DNA of 64,000 nucleotides from the NCBI GenBank assembly GCA_031399165.1, contig JANNOO010000038.1, positions 1 to 64,000 of the forward strand, read 5' to 3'. Every line of letters begins with the position of its first letter. Position 1 is the first letter of the stretch. This document shows, in pieces, positions 45,183 through 53,888 of this stretch. The stretch is from JAKFWI01 sp031399165 (GTDB lineage Bacteria; Pseudomonadota; Alphaproteobacteria; Caulobacterales; Aquidulcibacteraceae). Both the position numbers and the translations under genes were made by a program. The notes below the pieces were generated by a model. That model was not told the DNA's origin, made no database searches, and saw only the letters and a program-made list of their open reading frames with translations.

Positions 45183-45619
45183 GCGCGCCGGCTCCTGGCC
45201 AGATGCTCGATCGCCGGCTTCAGCGCGGCCAGATCATAGCCGGCGCTTCCGGCCATGCGGACCAGTTCATCGGGGTGACCCTTGCCCGCGGCGGCCTGGG
45301 CGAACGCCCATACCGTCACCGAGCGTGTGCCGCTTCGGCAATAGGCCAGAACCGGCGTGTCGGCCGCTTCCAGCGCCCCGGCCATGTCCATGATCTGCTC
45401 GATGGCCGGCGCGCCAGCGAAGGGAATGGCGATGAAGGCCATGCCGGCCGCCTCGGCCGCCGCCCTGGCCTCAGCAAGGCTCATCTGGTCGGGCGCTTCG
45501 TGGTCAGGGCGATTGGCGATCACTGTCCGGAACCCCGCGGCGGCGATTTCGGCCATGTCCTGGGCGGTCAGCTGCGGCGCTACCGAGAACAGGGGGGTGA
45601 CGTTTCGGATATCAGCCAC
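45179..45619 (-). CDS. TIGR01244-family sulfur transferase/phosphatase-fold protein
   Basis: 146 aa from GTG 45619, which has GAAGGG 7 nt upstream; longer frames start at 45649 or 45742 without a binding site. The Cys loop YCRSGTRS (CX5R) and the DUF442-like layout (ANRPDHE, IPFAG) match the family that is fused to MBL hydrolases in Blh/BigR-type systems for hydrogen sulfide. Here an MBL hydrolase gene lies just upstream on the same strand, which supports a link to sulfide or persulfide chemistry, by inference. Confidence 0.8.
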   Translation of the reverse strand: MADIRNVTPLFSVAPQLTAQDMAEIAAAGFRTVIANRPDHEAPDQMSLAEARAAAEAAGMAFIAIPFAGAPAIEQIMDMAGALEAADTPVLAYCRSGTRSVTVWAFAQAAAGKGHPDELVRMAGSAGYDLAALKPAIEHLARSRRA

Positions 45620-45732
45620 GGTCTGGCCCTTCGGAAAATGCCGCACCATCGTTGACACGCGGGGGCGGAGAAGAAAAGGTCGGCCGGGCAAGACGAGTGG
45701 GGCGCCAGCATCCCGGGCATTGGGCCGAATAC

Positions 45733-46659
45733 ATGACCGCACTGGTGTTGCGCCGGCTCCTCGTGGCCATCCCGACCATGTTCTTCGTCATCGCCGCCGC
45801 ATTCTTCCTGATGCGCGCCGCGCCCGGCGGGCCGTTCGATTCAGAACGGCAATTGGCGCCGGAGATCGAGCAGCGCGTCAAAGCCGCTTACGACCTCGAT
45901 AAGCCCGTGACCGTGCAATTTGGTCTCTACCTGCAAAAGATTGTGACCGGCGATCTGGGCCCGTCGCTCAAATACAAAGATAAATCGGTTGCCGATATTA
46001 TCGCCGAAGGATTGCCGACCTCGGCGGTGATCGGCCTTACGTCAATGATTGTGGCGTTAGGGCTGGGCGTGGCGCTGGGCGTGGCGGCGGCGCTGCGGCA
46101 GAACATGCCGCAGGATTATGTGGTGATGGGGCTGGCGCTGATCGGCGTGTGCGTGCCGCCGTTGGTGATGGGGCCGCTGCTGTCGCTGGTGTTCGGCGTA
46201 CAGCTGGCGTGGCTGCCGACATCGGGGCTGTCGCGCGATCAATATTCCTTCCGCCATCTGCTGCTGCCGGTGATCACGCTGGCGCTGCCGCAGATCGCGA
46301 TCATTTCACGGCTGATGCGCGCCAGCATGATCGAAGCGATGCGTTCCAACGCCGTGCGGACGGCGCGGGCCAAGGGCGTGCCGGAAGCCGGCGTGGTGTG
46401 GCGACACGCGCTGCCTGTCGCGATCCTGCCGATCGTCTCCTATCTCGGCCCGGCGATCGCCGGCGTGCTGACCGGATCTTTCGTGATCGAATCGGTATTC
46501 CAGTTGCCGGGCCTGGGCCGGCAATTCATCACTGGCGCGCTGACCCGCGATTACACGCTGGTGATGGGCGTGGTGATCCTCTACGCGGGCCTCATACTTC
46601 TGCTCAATCTTCTGGCCGATCTGCTTTACCGCGCGCTTGATCCAAGAGTGCGGACATGA
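45733..46659 (+). CDS. Peptide ABC transporter permease (OppB/DppB type)
   Basis: 308 aa, six membrane segments, with the EAA loop ARAKGVPEAGVVWRHALP before the last spans and the usual opening LRRLLVAIPTMFFVI. It pairs with the OppC-like protein to form the channel of a family-5 peptide importer. ATG 45733 was chosen over an upstream start inside the preceding sequence. The stop overlaps the next gene by 4 bp. Confidence 0.92.
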   Translation: MTALVLRRLLVAIPTMFFVIAAAFFLMRAAPGGPFDSERQLAPEIEQRVKAAYDLDKPVTVQFGLYLQKIVTGDLGPSLKYKDKSVADIIAEGLPTSAVIGLTSMIVALGLGVALGVAAALRQNMPQDYVVMGLALIGVCVPPLVMGPLLSLVFGVQLAWLPTSGLSRDQYSFRHLLLPVITLALPQIAIISRLMRASMIEAMRSNAVRTARAKGVPEAGVVWRHALPVAILPIVSYLGPAIAGVLTGSFVIESVFQLPGLGRQFITGALTRDYTLVMGVVILYAGLILLLNLLADLLYRALDPRVRT

Positions 46660-47588
46660 GCGCCGAAGACGCCCCGATCCTCATTGCGCCGCCAGGCGAA
46701 ATCGCCGCGCCGGCCAATGAACAGATACCGGCGCCGGTAAAGGGCCGTTCGCTGTGGGACGACGCGGCCCGGCGGCTGAAGCGCAATCCTGCGGCGATGA
46801 TCAGCCTTGTCGTGCTCGGCGTGCTGGTATTGCTGGCGTTACTCGGGCCGCTCCTGTGGGTGCATAACGTCGACACGATCTACCGCGACCGCGTGGCCAT
46901 CGCGCCGACGTGGGCAAACGCGCACTGGTTCGGCACCGATGCGCAAGGCCGCGACATGGTCGCGCGGGTTCTGTTCGGGCTCGGCATTTCGCTGATGGTC
47001 GGTGTAGTCGCGACGTTCGTGTCGCTGGTGATCGGCGTGCTTTGGGGCGCGACGGCCGGTTATCTCGGCGGCTGGGTCGACAATGTGATGATGCGCATCG
47101 TCGATGTGATCTATACGGTGCCGTTCATCTTCTTCGTGATCATTCTGATGGTCACGTTCGGCTCCAACATATTCCTCATCTTCGTGGCCATTGGCGCGGT
47201 GGAATGGCTGACGATGGCGCGGATCGTGCGCGGGCAGGCGATCACGCTCAAGCACAAGGAATTCATCGAGGCGGCGCGCGCCTCCGGCGCTTCGTCCTGG
47301 CGGATCATCACGCGCCATATCGCGCCCAACGTGCTCGGCGCCGTCATCGTATACGCGACGCTGAACATTCCGGTGGTGATCCTTGCTGAGAGCTTTCTGA
47401 GCTTCCTTGGTCTTGGCGTGCAGGAGCCGCTCACCTCGCTGGGGCAGCTCATTTCGGGGGGCTCAAAATACATGGATCGTGCGCCGTGGCTGCTGATCTG
47501 GCCCGGCGCGACGATGTTCGTTACGCTGCTGTGCCTGAACTTCCTGGGCGACGGCCTGCGCGACGCGCTCGATCCGAAGGAGCGGTGA
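46656..47588 (+). CDS. Peptide ABC transporter permease (OppC/DppC type)
   Basis: 310 aa. A cytoplasmic N-terminus of about 40 residues, six spans and the EAA loop EAARASGASSWRIITRHIAPN; GTDAQGRDMVARVLFG is a hallmark of OppC. It forms the channel with OppB. The binding protein gene follows with a 1-nt overlap (TGATG). Confidence 0.92.
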   Translation: MSAEDAPILIAPPGEIAAPANEQIPAPVKGRSLWDDAARRLKRNPAAMISLVVLGVLVLLALLGPLLWVHNVDTIYRDRVAIAPTWANAHWFGTDAQGRDMVARVLFGLGISLMVGVVATFVSLVIGVLWGATAGYLGGWVDNVMMRIVDVIYTVPFIFFVIILMVTFGSNIFLIFVAIGAVEWLTMARIVRGQAITLKHKEFIEAARASGASSWRIITRHIAPNVLGAVIVYATLNIPVVILAESFLSFLGLGVQEPLTSLGQLISGGSKYMDRAPWLLIWPGATMFVTLLCLNFLGDGLRDALDPKER

Positions 47589-49201
47589 TGATGATGCGCC
47601 GCCTGCTGCCTGCGATCATGTCCCTGCTTTTTGGCGCGATGACGATCGCTTCGTGCGGCGAAGCGAAGCTCGGCATCGATTACGAAAACAAAATCATCGA
47701 CATCGGCAACACCGCCGAGCCGTTGACACTCGATCCGGCCAAGACCAGCGGGCATTGGGAAAACAACATCAACGGCAACATGTTCATCGGCCTGTTCACC
47801 GAGGACGCCGAGTCCAATACCATCCCCGGCATGGCCGAGCGGTGGGAGACCAGCGCTGATGGCCTGACCTGGACGTTCTTCCTGCGTCAGGCCAATTGGT
47901 CTGATGGCGTCCCGGTGACCGCCTACGATTTTGAGTACGAGTATCGCCGTGTGATGAACCCGGACACGATCGCCGAATACGCGGCTATTCTGTATCCGTT
48001 CAAAAATGCGCAAGCTGTGAAAGAGGGCAAGATGCCCCTCACTGCGCTTGGCGTGCACGCGATCGATGAGCGCACGCTGGAAATCCAGTTGGAGCATCCC
48101 GCGCCGTACTTGCCTGGCATTCTCAAGCACAGCACGGCCTATCCAACGCCGAAACACGTGGTCGAGCGCTGGGGCGACGACTGGATCAAGCCGCAGTACA
48201 TCGTGGTGAACGGTCCATACACGTTGGTGAAATGGTGGTCTAACTACGTCGTCCACCTGCGCAAGAATCCGCTTTTCTACGATGCTGCCAGCGTGTGCCT
48301 GCGCGAATTGTTCTTCTACCCCACCAATGACGTCGATGCGGCGACCCGGCGGGTGGAAAGTGGTGAACTGGCGTGGAACACCGCGTTCCCCGGGCAGAAG
48401 CAGGAATTGCTCGAGAAAAGCCTTCCTGGCTACGTGCGCGTCTCGCCCTTTATGCTGACGACGTTCCTCTCGATAAATCTGAAACGGCCGATGTTCCAGG
48501 ACGTGCGCGTGCGTAGGGCCTTGTCGATGGCAGTGGATCGCGAATTCATCGCGCGGGAGATATACAAGAAGGGTTACACGCCGGCCTATCAACTCGTGCC
48601 GGCAGGTATGCCGAACTATCCAAAGGGCGCCCGGCTGACATGGGCGGATGAAGCGATGGACAAGCGCCGCGCAGAGGCGCGCAGCCTGCTGGAGGCGGCG
48701 GGTTATGGTCCGAAAAAGCCGCTCAAGTTCACGTTCTCGTTCCGCAACAGCTCAGACAATCCGCGCATCGCCGTCGTCGTGCAGGACGATTGGCGCAAGA
48801 TTGCGCCTTGGGTTCAGATTGAGTTGCGGCCGACGGAAGTGCAGATTCATTACGCAAACATGCGCGGCAAGGATTTCGACATTGGCGACGGCGGCTGGGT
48901 CGGCGACTTTGCAGACGCGACGACGTATCTCTATCTGATGGAAACGAGCACCGGGCCGCAGAACTGGCCGGGCTATTCAAACCCAGTCTACGACAAGCTG
49001 ATGGACGAGGCGAACGCCGAACTTGATCTGGCAAAACGCGCCGAGATTATGCGCCAGGCAGAGCAGACAGTTCTCGACGACAGCCCGATCATCCCGCTCG
49101 CAGTTGGGGCCACGCAAAACCTGATCAGCCCGCGGATCACCGGCTTTAAAGACAACATCGAAGACAACCATCGCGCCCGCTGGATGTGCATCAAGGAGTG
49201 A
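47588..49201 (+). CDS. Peptide ABC transporter substrate-binding protein (OppA, SBP_bac_5)
   Basis: 537 aa. The signal ends in TIASC, a lipobox-like site, so it is probably a lipoprotein. The body has the family-5 pattern: DPAKTSGHWENNINGNMF, ERWETSADGLTWTFFLR and DDSPIIPLAVG near the end. AGGAG precedes ATG 47588. The operon order is permease-permease-binding protein and there is no ATPase gene on either side, so OppD/OppF functions must come from elsewhere. Confidence 0.92.
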   Translation: MMMRRLLPAIMSLLFGAMTIASCGEAKLGIDYENKIIDIGNTAEPLTLDPAKTSGHWENNINGNMFIGLFTEDAESNTIPGMAERWETSADGLTWTFFLRQANWSDGVPVTAYDFEYEYRRVMNPDTIAEYAAILYPFKNAQAVKEGKMPLTALGVHAIDERTLEIQLEHPAPYLPGILKHSTAYPTPKHVVERWGDDWIKPQYIVVNGPYTLVKWWSNYVVHLRKNPLFYDAASVCLRELFFYPTNDVDAATRRVESGELAWNTAFPGQKQELLEKSLPGYVRVSPFMLTTFLSINLKRPMFQDVRVRRALSMAVDREFIAREIYKKGYTPAYQLVPAGMPNYPKGARLTWADEAMDKRRAEARSLLEAAGYGPKKPLKFTFSFRNSSDNPRIAVVVQDDWRKIAPWVQIELRPTEVQIHYANMRGKDFDIGDGGWVGDFADATTYLYLMETSTGPQNWPGYSNPVYDKLMDEANAELDLAKRAEIMRQAEQTVLDDSPIIPLAVGATQNLISPRITGFKDNIEDNHRARWMCIKE

Positions 49202-49220
49202 AGTTCGGCGTCTCGCTGAG

Positions 49221-49620
49221 TTAATCGACTCTACTTACGCGAACGGCGCCGCCGCCATTGAGCGGGAAAAGCAAATAGCTGCCCATGATCCGGCGTTCGA
49301 TACGAACCGCGTCGCCTTCTCGAATAGACGGATTTCCCGTAGTGTCGACCTGACGCCAGATCTGCCCGTTGTCCATTGTGAACGTCATCTCATTGCAGCT
49401 TCGCAATCTTTGCATTGATCGTCGTGATCGGCGCGGCGCCGCTATTTTTGGCGAGCATGGCCGGCAGGCTCGGCGTCTGAAAACCGAACACGTCTTTCTG
49501 CAGCGTTTGCAGATCAGCGTTGTCGATGACGGTGAGCTTACGCTACGTCAGCGTTATGATCTTGGTTTGGCGTCAGCGGCGCTCAACGCGCACTGGAGCT
49601 GAGCGCCGTGCGGCATCGAC
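49221..49620 (-). pseudogene. Decayed gene with a frameshift and stop
   Basis: Minus-strand reading gives RKLTVIDNADLQTLQKDVFG through ITTINAKIAKL (49393-49542), then a TGA at 49390-49392; shifting frame continues directly as MTFTMDNGQIWRQVDTTG to VRVSRVD and a stop at 49221. The last part matches a small proteobacterial domain with the pattern TLDNGQVWRQ-RAGD-V-I-R--LGS. An in-frame TAG lies at 49543-49545. A separate 64-aa start at 49415 is possible but unlikely to be functional alone. A sequencing error could explain the frameshift but not also the stop. Confidence 0.55.
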
Positions 49621-49717
49621 GGCGCCAGCGCGCGTCCTTGGTCTGCCGGTAAAGGTCAGCTTCTATCGAAGGCAAAACTGGCGGCGACTCTCGCGAGGCG
49701 GCCGCCCGACTTGCGCG

Positions 49718-51463
49718 CTAGCGAACGGCGTAATCGGGCGCGCGGGCCTTGATCGCGCCGGTGCGGCCGGCCTCGGCTGCGCGCAACGCTGCCGAAACGC
49801 GCTCATCGCCCATCAATGCGCCAAGCAGCGCTGCGCCGCGCGCGGCTTGCTCGCTGGCGCCGAACAGATCGCGCAATTCCTCGACCGGGCTGCGCTGCTT
49901 GGGATAAAGCTTCAGCGTCACTGAACGCTCTGGATCGATGCCGGCCAGCTGCTTGGCGCGCGCTACGGCGACGTCGAGCCCGCCGAGTTCATCGACAAGG
50001 CCGCGTTCCTTGGCCTGCGCGCCGGTCCAGACACGGCCCTGCGCGACGGCGCGGGCTTGTTGCGGACTAATCTTGCGGCCTTCAGCGACAACGCCGAGGA
50101 AACCTTGATAGCCGCGGTCGATCATCTGTTTGAACGCCTCGCGCTCGGCATTGGTGAATGTGCGGTTGCTGCTGAACATGTCGGCGTAGGGCGAGCCGGC
50201 CATCACCGTGTCGCTCTTTATGCCTGCATAGCGATCGAGCGCCTCTCCGATCATGAGCTTGCCGCCATAGATGCCGATTGAGCCGGTGATGGTGGTCGGC
50301 GAGGCGACAATCGCATCGGCGCTGGCCGAAACGTAATAGCCGCCCGATGCCGCGTAATTGCCCATCGACACGACGACTTTCTTGCCGCTGGCCTTGGCCT
50401 GTTTCAATGCATGCAAAATCTGATCGGACGCTACGGCCGAACCGCCGGGAGAGTTGACGCGAAACACGATAGCCTTCACCGCGTCATCTTTCGCCGCGTC
50501 CTCGAACGCCTGAGCGATTTCGTCGCTGTTGATCGCCGCCTCGCCGCCGAAAGATGACGACGGCGGGCCGCTGACGATGGAACCCTCGCCTTGGATGAGG
50601 GCGATCGTCGGCCCGGTTGGGCGTGCTGCGGCGTAGTCAGCAATATCGACGAGCTTGGAATCGTCGCCGGCTTTTCCCAAAGCCGCACGCTCAGCGTCTT
50701 CTGGGCGGCCCAGCTTGTCGACCAGCTTGGCGGTAATCGCTTCTTTTCCCGGATAGGGCGTGCCGCGGATCGCGGCGTCTGCGGCCTCGCGCGTGAGCTT
50801 GCGGTCGCCGGCAATGGATGCGACGGCGGCGCCGTAGAGATTATTGACCAGATCCTGGGCGGCCTCGCGGTGCGCGGCCGTAAACCCCTTCTGGGTGATC
50901 TGATTGACTGCGTTCTTGTAGTCCTCGCGCTGTTCAAACTGTGCGGTCACGTGGAACTTCTCAAGCGTGCCGCCAAGGAACTGGTTTTCCGAAACGACGC
51001 CCATTGGCTGGAAGTCGCCAGCGTCCTGCAGCCAGATTTCATCAGCGCCGGCGATGGTCATGTAGCCGGCCAGGGAGGCCTGCAACGCATCGTTCTGGAT
51101 ATGAGCGATGACGAATTTCTTGGCGGCCTTCAGCTTGGCCAGCGCATGGCGAATTTCCTCGGCCTGGGCGGCGTATGTTCCGGTCACGTTGGCGCGGACA
51201 TAGACGCCTTTGACCTTGTCGTCCTTGGCGGCGGCTTCGAGCTTGCGGAGGATTTCGACGGCTGAGGGCCTGCCGCTGAACGGGTTGGTGTTGCGCCCAT
51301 CGGCGATCTCGCGGCGCAGGTCGAGGTCCAGGACCACGGCGCTGGGCGTTGGCGGGTTCTGCGAGCCGGACGTCAGCGCGCCAATCAGCACGATAGGGCC
51401 GACGATAAGGAACAGGACGAGGCCAACCACAACGCCGGCGACCGTGATCAGGAATTGCTTCAC
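49718..51463 (-). CDS. sppA: Signal peptide peptidase SppA, 67K type
   Basis: 581 aa, a tandem of two ClpP-like S49 domains with an N-terminal anchor (about 5-30). The catalytic pair is Lys183 (EDYKNAV) in the first half and Ser373 (NYAASGGYYVS) in the second, as in the E. coli enzyme. It degrades cleaved signal peptides in the inner membrane. The start is ATG at 51463 and the gene is divergent from the cotH operon. Confidence 0.95.
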   Translation of the reverse strand: MKQFLITVAGVVVGLVLFLIVGPIVLIGALTSGSQNPPTPSAVVLDLDLRREIADGRNTNPFSGRPSAVEILRKLEAAAKDDKVKGVYVRANVTGTYAAQAEEIRHALAKLKAAKKFVIAHIQNDALQASLAGYMTIAGADEIWLQDAGDFQPMGVVSENQFLGGTLEKFHVTAQFEQREDYKNAVNQITQKGFTAAHREAAQDLVNNLYGAAVASIAGDRKLTREAADAAIRGTPYPGKEAITAKLVDKLGRPEDAERAALGKAGDDSKLVDIADYAAARPTGPTIALIQGEGSIVSGPPSSSFGGEAAINSDEIAQAFEDAAKDDAVKAIVFRVNSPGGSAVASDQILHALKQAKASGKKVVVSMGNYAASGGYYVSASADAIVASPTTITGSIGIYGGKLMIGEALDRYAGIKSDTVMAGSPYADMFSSNRTFTNAEREAFKQMIDRGYQGFLGVVAEGRKISPQQARAVAQGRVWTGAQAKERGLVDELGGLDVAVARAKQLAGIDPERSVTLKLYPKQRSPVEELRDLFGASEQAARGAALLGALMGDERVSAALRAAEAGRTGAIKARAPDYAVR

Positions 51464-51558
51464 CAGAAATCCTCCTGCCGGCCAGCCGGCGGTGTAGCCG
51501 ATTGATAGGGGCGAGCGAGGCGGCTGTCACGGGACGGCCATGCACCGCCGCCCACTGG

Positions 51559-51591
51559 CTGTTGACGCCAACAGGTTGTTTACTTCTGTTG
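51559..51591 (+). promoter_or_regulatory. Possible operator upstream of the cotH operon
   Basis: CTGTTG (51559-51564), CAACAG (51569-51574) and CTGTTG (51586-51591) form a palindrome plus a third half-site in the 193-bp gap between sppA and cotH. TTGACG at 51562-51567 could be a -35 element within it. It may regulate either gene; the assignment is inference. Confidence 0.35.
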
Positions 51592-51656
51592 GCAACGCAA
51601 TTGTGACAGCATTTCGCTCAATTGTTCGCGGCGTTGGCCGCCTCGGGGGGATTCTC

Positions 51657-53054
51657 ATGTCAGCACCGCGCCGCCGACGAGCCCGCCGCACCTGGGCGTT
51701 GGCGGCAATCGGCCTCATGGCCTGCGCCTCGCTTGCGGGCGCCCAAAGGATGCGCGGCCCCGAGCGCAAACTGGTCGCTCTGTTCGACAAGGATGGCGAT
51801 AAACGGCTGAACCGGACCGAGCGGGCCGCGGCGCGGTCTTTGGTTGGCGACTCGTACGGCGGCGGCGGCTGGAGGAGGCGGGGATTGTCGGCCGGCAGCG
51901 CGGGGATCAAGCTTGCGCCCGGCAAGGCGCTTACGGTTCCGGTCAGCAAGGGGTTTTACGATCCCGGCGCACTGCGCACCGTGTTCCTGCAATTCGAGAA
52001 CGACGATTGGGAAGACGAACTCGTTGCGTTCTACAATACCGATGTGGAAGTCCCCGCGACGATGACCGTCGATGGCGTGGTGTTCAAGGACGTGGGCGTA
52101 CATTTCCGCGGGCTATCCTCGTTCGGCTGGGTTTCAGACGGATCAAAACGATCGCTGAACCTCGATATGAACTTCGTGCATAAGGGCCAGCGCCTGCTGG
52201 GCTACACGTCGTTCAATTTCCTCAACGCGCTGAACGATCCGAGCTTCATGCGCACGGTGATTTATTCGCAGATCGCGCGCGATTACATCGCCGCGCCGAA
52301 GGTCAATTTCATCCGCACCGCCATCAACGGCCAGGATTGGGGCATCTACCTTAACGCCCAGCAGTTCAACCGCGATTTCCTGCGCGAGTTCTTCCCCGGC
52401 AAGGACGATGGCGCCCGTTGGCACGCTCCCGGCCGCCCCTGGGGCAGCGCCGGGCTGGAATATGTGGGCGACGATCCCGCCGCATACCGGGCCTCTTTCG
52501 AGATCAAGACCAAGGATGACCCCCAATCCTGGGCGCGGCTTATTCAGTTGACGCGCGTGCTGAACCAGACGCCGGAACGCCAGTTGGAAGCCGCGCTCGC
52601 GCCATTGCTCGATATCGACGGCGCGCTGAAATTCCTGGCGATCGAGGTCGTGCTGTCCAATAGCGACGGCTATTGGGCGCGGGCGAGCGATTATAACCTG
52701 TATCTCGACTCCGACGGGCGGTTTCATATCATCCCGCATGATTTCAACGAGGCGATGCTCGACAATACCGATCTCGATCCGCTGGTGAGCGTGGATGACG
52801 AGTTCAAGCCGCTGCGGTCGAAACTGCTCGCCGTGCCGGCGCTGCGCGCGCGTTATCTGCGCCATGTGAAAGATATCGCAGAGAAATGGCTCGATTGGCG
52901 GCGCATTGGGCCGATTATCGAAGCGCACCAGGCGCTGATCGGCGATGAAGTCGCGATCGACAAGCGCAAGCTTTACAGCACCGCCGATTTCCGCACGTCG
53001 GCGGCGGACCTGAAGGACTGGATAGAAGCCCGGCGGAGCTTCCTGCTCAGGTGA
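51657..53054 (+). CDS. CotH-kinase-fold protein, exported, with an EF-hand
   Basis: 465 aa. A basic n-region (RRRRARR) and hydrophobic segment end near LMACASLAGA, so it is exported and perhaps lipidated at Cys23. An EF-hand loop DKDGDKRLNRTE spans 44-55. The CotH domain (about 90-440) has GVHFRG (147-152), KRSLNLDMNF, NSDGYW (335-340) and HDFN (361-364); the last reads HDFN where kinases of this family usually have a D-x-D pair. CotH proteins phosphorylate serine residues in spore coat proteins and, in other species, unknown targets. GGGGGG precedes ATG 51657. The stop overlaps the VTC gene. Confidence 0.88.
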   Translation: MSAPRRRRARRTWALAAIGLMACASLAGAQRMRGPERKLVALFDKDGDKRLNRTERAAARSLVGDSYGGGGWRRRGLSAGSAGIKLAPGKALTVPVSKGFYDPGALRTVFLQFENDDWEDELVAFYNTDVEVPATMTVDGVVFKDVGVHFRGLSSFGWVSDGSKRSLNLDMNFVHKGQRLLGYTSFNFLNALNDPSFMRTVIYSQIARDYIAAPKVNFIRTAINGQDWGIYLNAQQFNRDFLREFFPGKDDGARWHAPGRPWGSAGLEYVGDDPAAYRASFEIKTKDDPQSWARLIQLTRVLNQTPERQLEAALAPLLDIDGALKFLAIEVVLSNSDGYWARASDYNLYLDSDGRFHIIPHDFNEAMLDNTDLDPLVSVDDEFKPLRSKLLAVPALRARYLRHVKDIAEKWLDWRRIGPIIEAHQALIGDEVAIDKRKLYSTADFRTSAADLKDWIEARRSFLLR

Positions 53055-53872
53055 GCGCCGGCGCCGCCACCATCGAGGAGCTGTCGTCCACTTGTTCTGG
53101 CGCGGATGAAGCGCTTGCGCCGATCGCAAGCGCGCTCGAACTGTTCGAGGGCGCGTCGCTGGATGAGGTCTCCTACGCTGCGCTGCTGGACCGGATCGAC
53201 CGGAAATTTCTTATGCCGATCGCGCTTTTGCCGGACATGCTGGTTTCTCTCGCGCCGCATTATCGCCTGCTCGATATCGATGGGCGGCGGCTTTCGGCCT
53301 ACAGCACGCGCTATCTCGATACGCCGGACCTTTCGTTCTATCGCGCGCATCATATGGGACGCGCGCGGCGCTATAAGGTGCGCGTGCGCCGTTATGCCAG
53401 CGAAGCGCAGTCCTATCTCGAGGTTAAGCTGCGGACCGCCAGCGGCCGCACGATGAAGCAACGGGTGTTGCTCGACGTGGAAGAGTCCGCGCTGGAACGA
53501 TTGAGCGAAGCAAACCTGCTTGGCGTTGCGGCGGCGGCGCCGTTGGCGCGCCTGGCCGAGTCGATGCTGGTGGAATATACGCGCGTGACGCTTGTGCGCC
53601 CCGAAACATCCGAGCGCGTTACGTTCGATCTCATGCTGACGTTCCGGCGCGGATCGGCGTTGCGGCGCTTCCCTGGCCTGGTGATCGCTGAAGCCAAACA
53701 GGCGGGCCGGGCTAGATCGCCGTTCATCGGCGCGGCGCGCGCGCTGAACGTGCGCGAACGCTCGATCAGCAAATATTGCGCGGCCATTGCTTGCCTGGAG
53801 CCGGCGGCGAAATCTAACCGTTTTCTTCCGGCCCTGCGCCGGCTGCATAGTTTGGGCGCGGCTCCATCATGA
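53051..53872 (+). CDS. VTC-domain polyphosphate polymerase-like protein
   Basis: 273 aa from GTG 53051 overlapping the cotH stop (GTGA). The tunnel-fold VTC domain carries the basic residues that bind nucleotide and polymer in yeast Vtc4: Lys52 (DRKFL), Arg87, RARRYKVRVRRY (104-115), LEVKLRT (123-129), Glu214 with Lys216 (IAEAKQ) and Lys241 (SKYC). Yeast Vtc4 makes polyphosphate from ATP. There is no membrane segment here, so the membrane part must be the next gene product. Whether it is an active polymerase is inference. Confidence 0.88.
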   Translation: MSAGAATIEELSSTCSGADEALAPIASALELFEGASLDEVSYAALLDRIDRKFLMPIALLPDMLVSLAPHYRLLDIDGRRLSAYSTRYLDTPDLSFYRAHHMGRARRYKVRVRRYASEAQSYLEVKLRTASGRTMKQRVLLDVEESALERLSEANLLGVAAAAPLARLAESMLVEYTRVTLVRPETSERVTFDLMLTFRRGSALRRFPGLVIAEAKQAGRARSPFIGAARALNVRERSISKYCAAIACLEPAAKSNRFLPALRRLHSLGAAPS

Positions 53873-53888
53873 TCGGACAGAAAACACG

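Noticed and set aside
47111..48592. 493-codon minus-strand ORF antisense to oppC and oppA
   Set aside because: Shadow frame; both plus-strand genes have strong family motifs.
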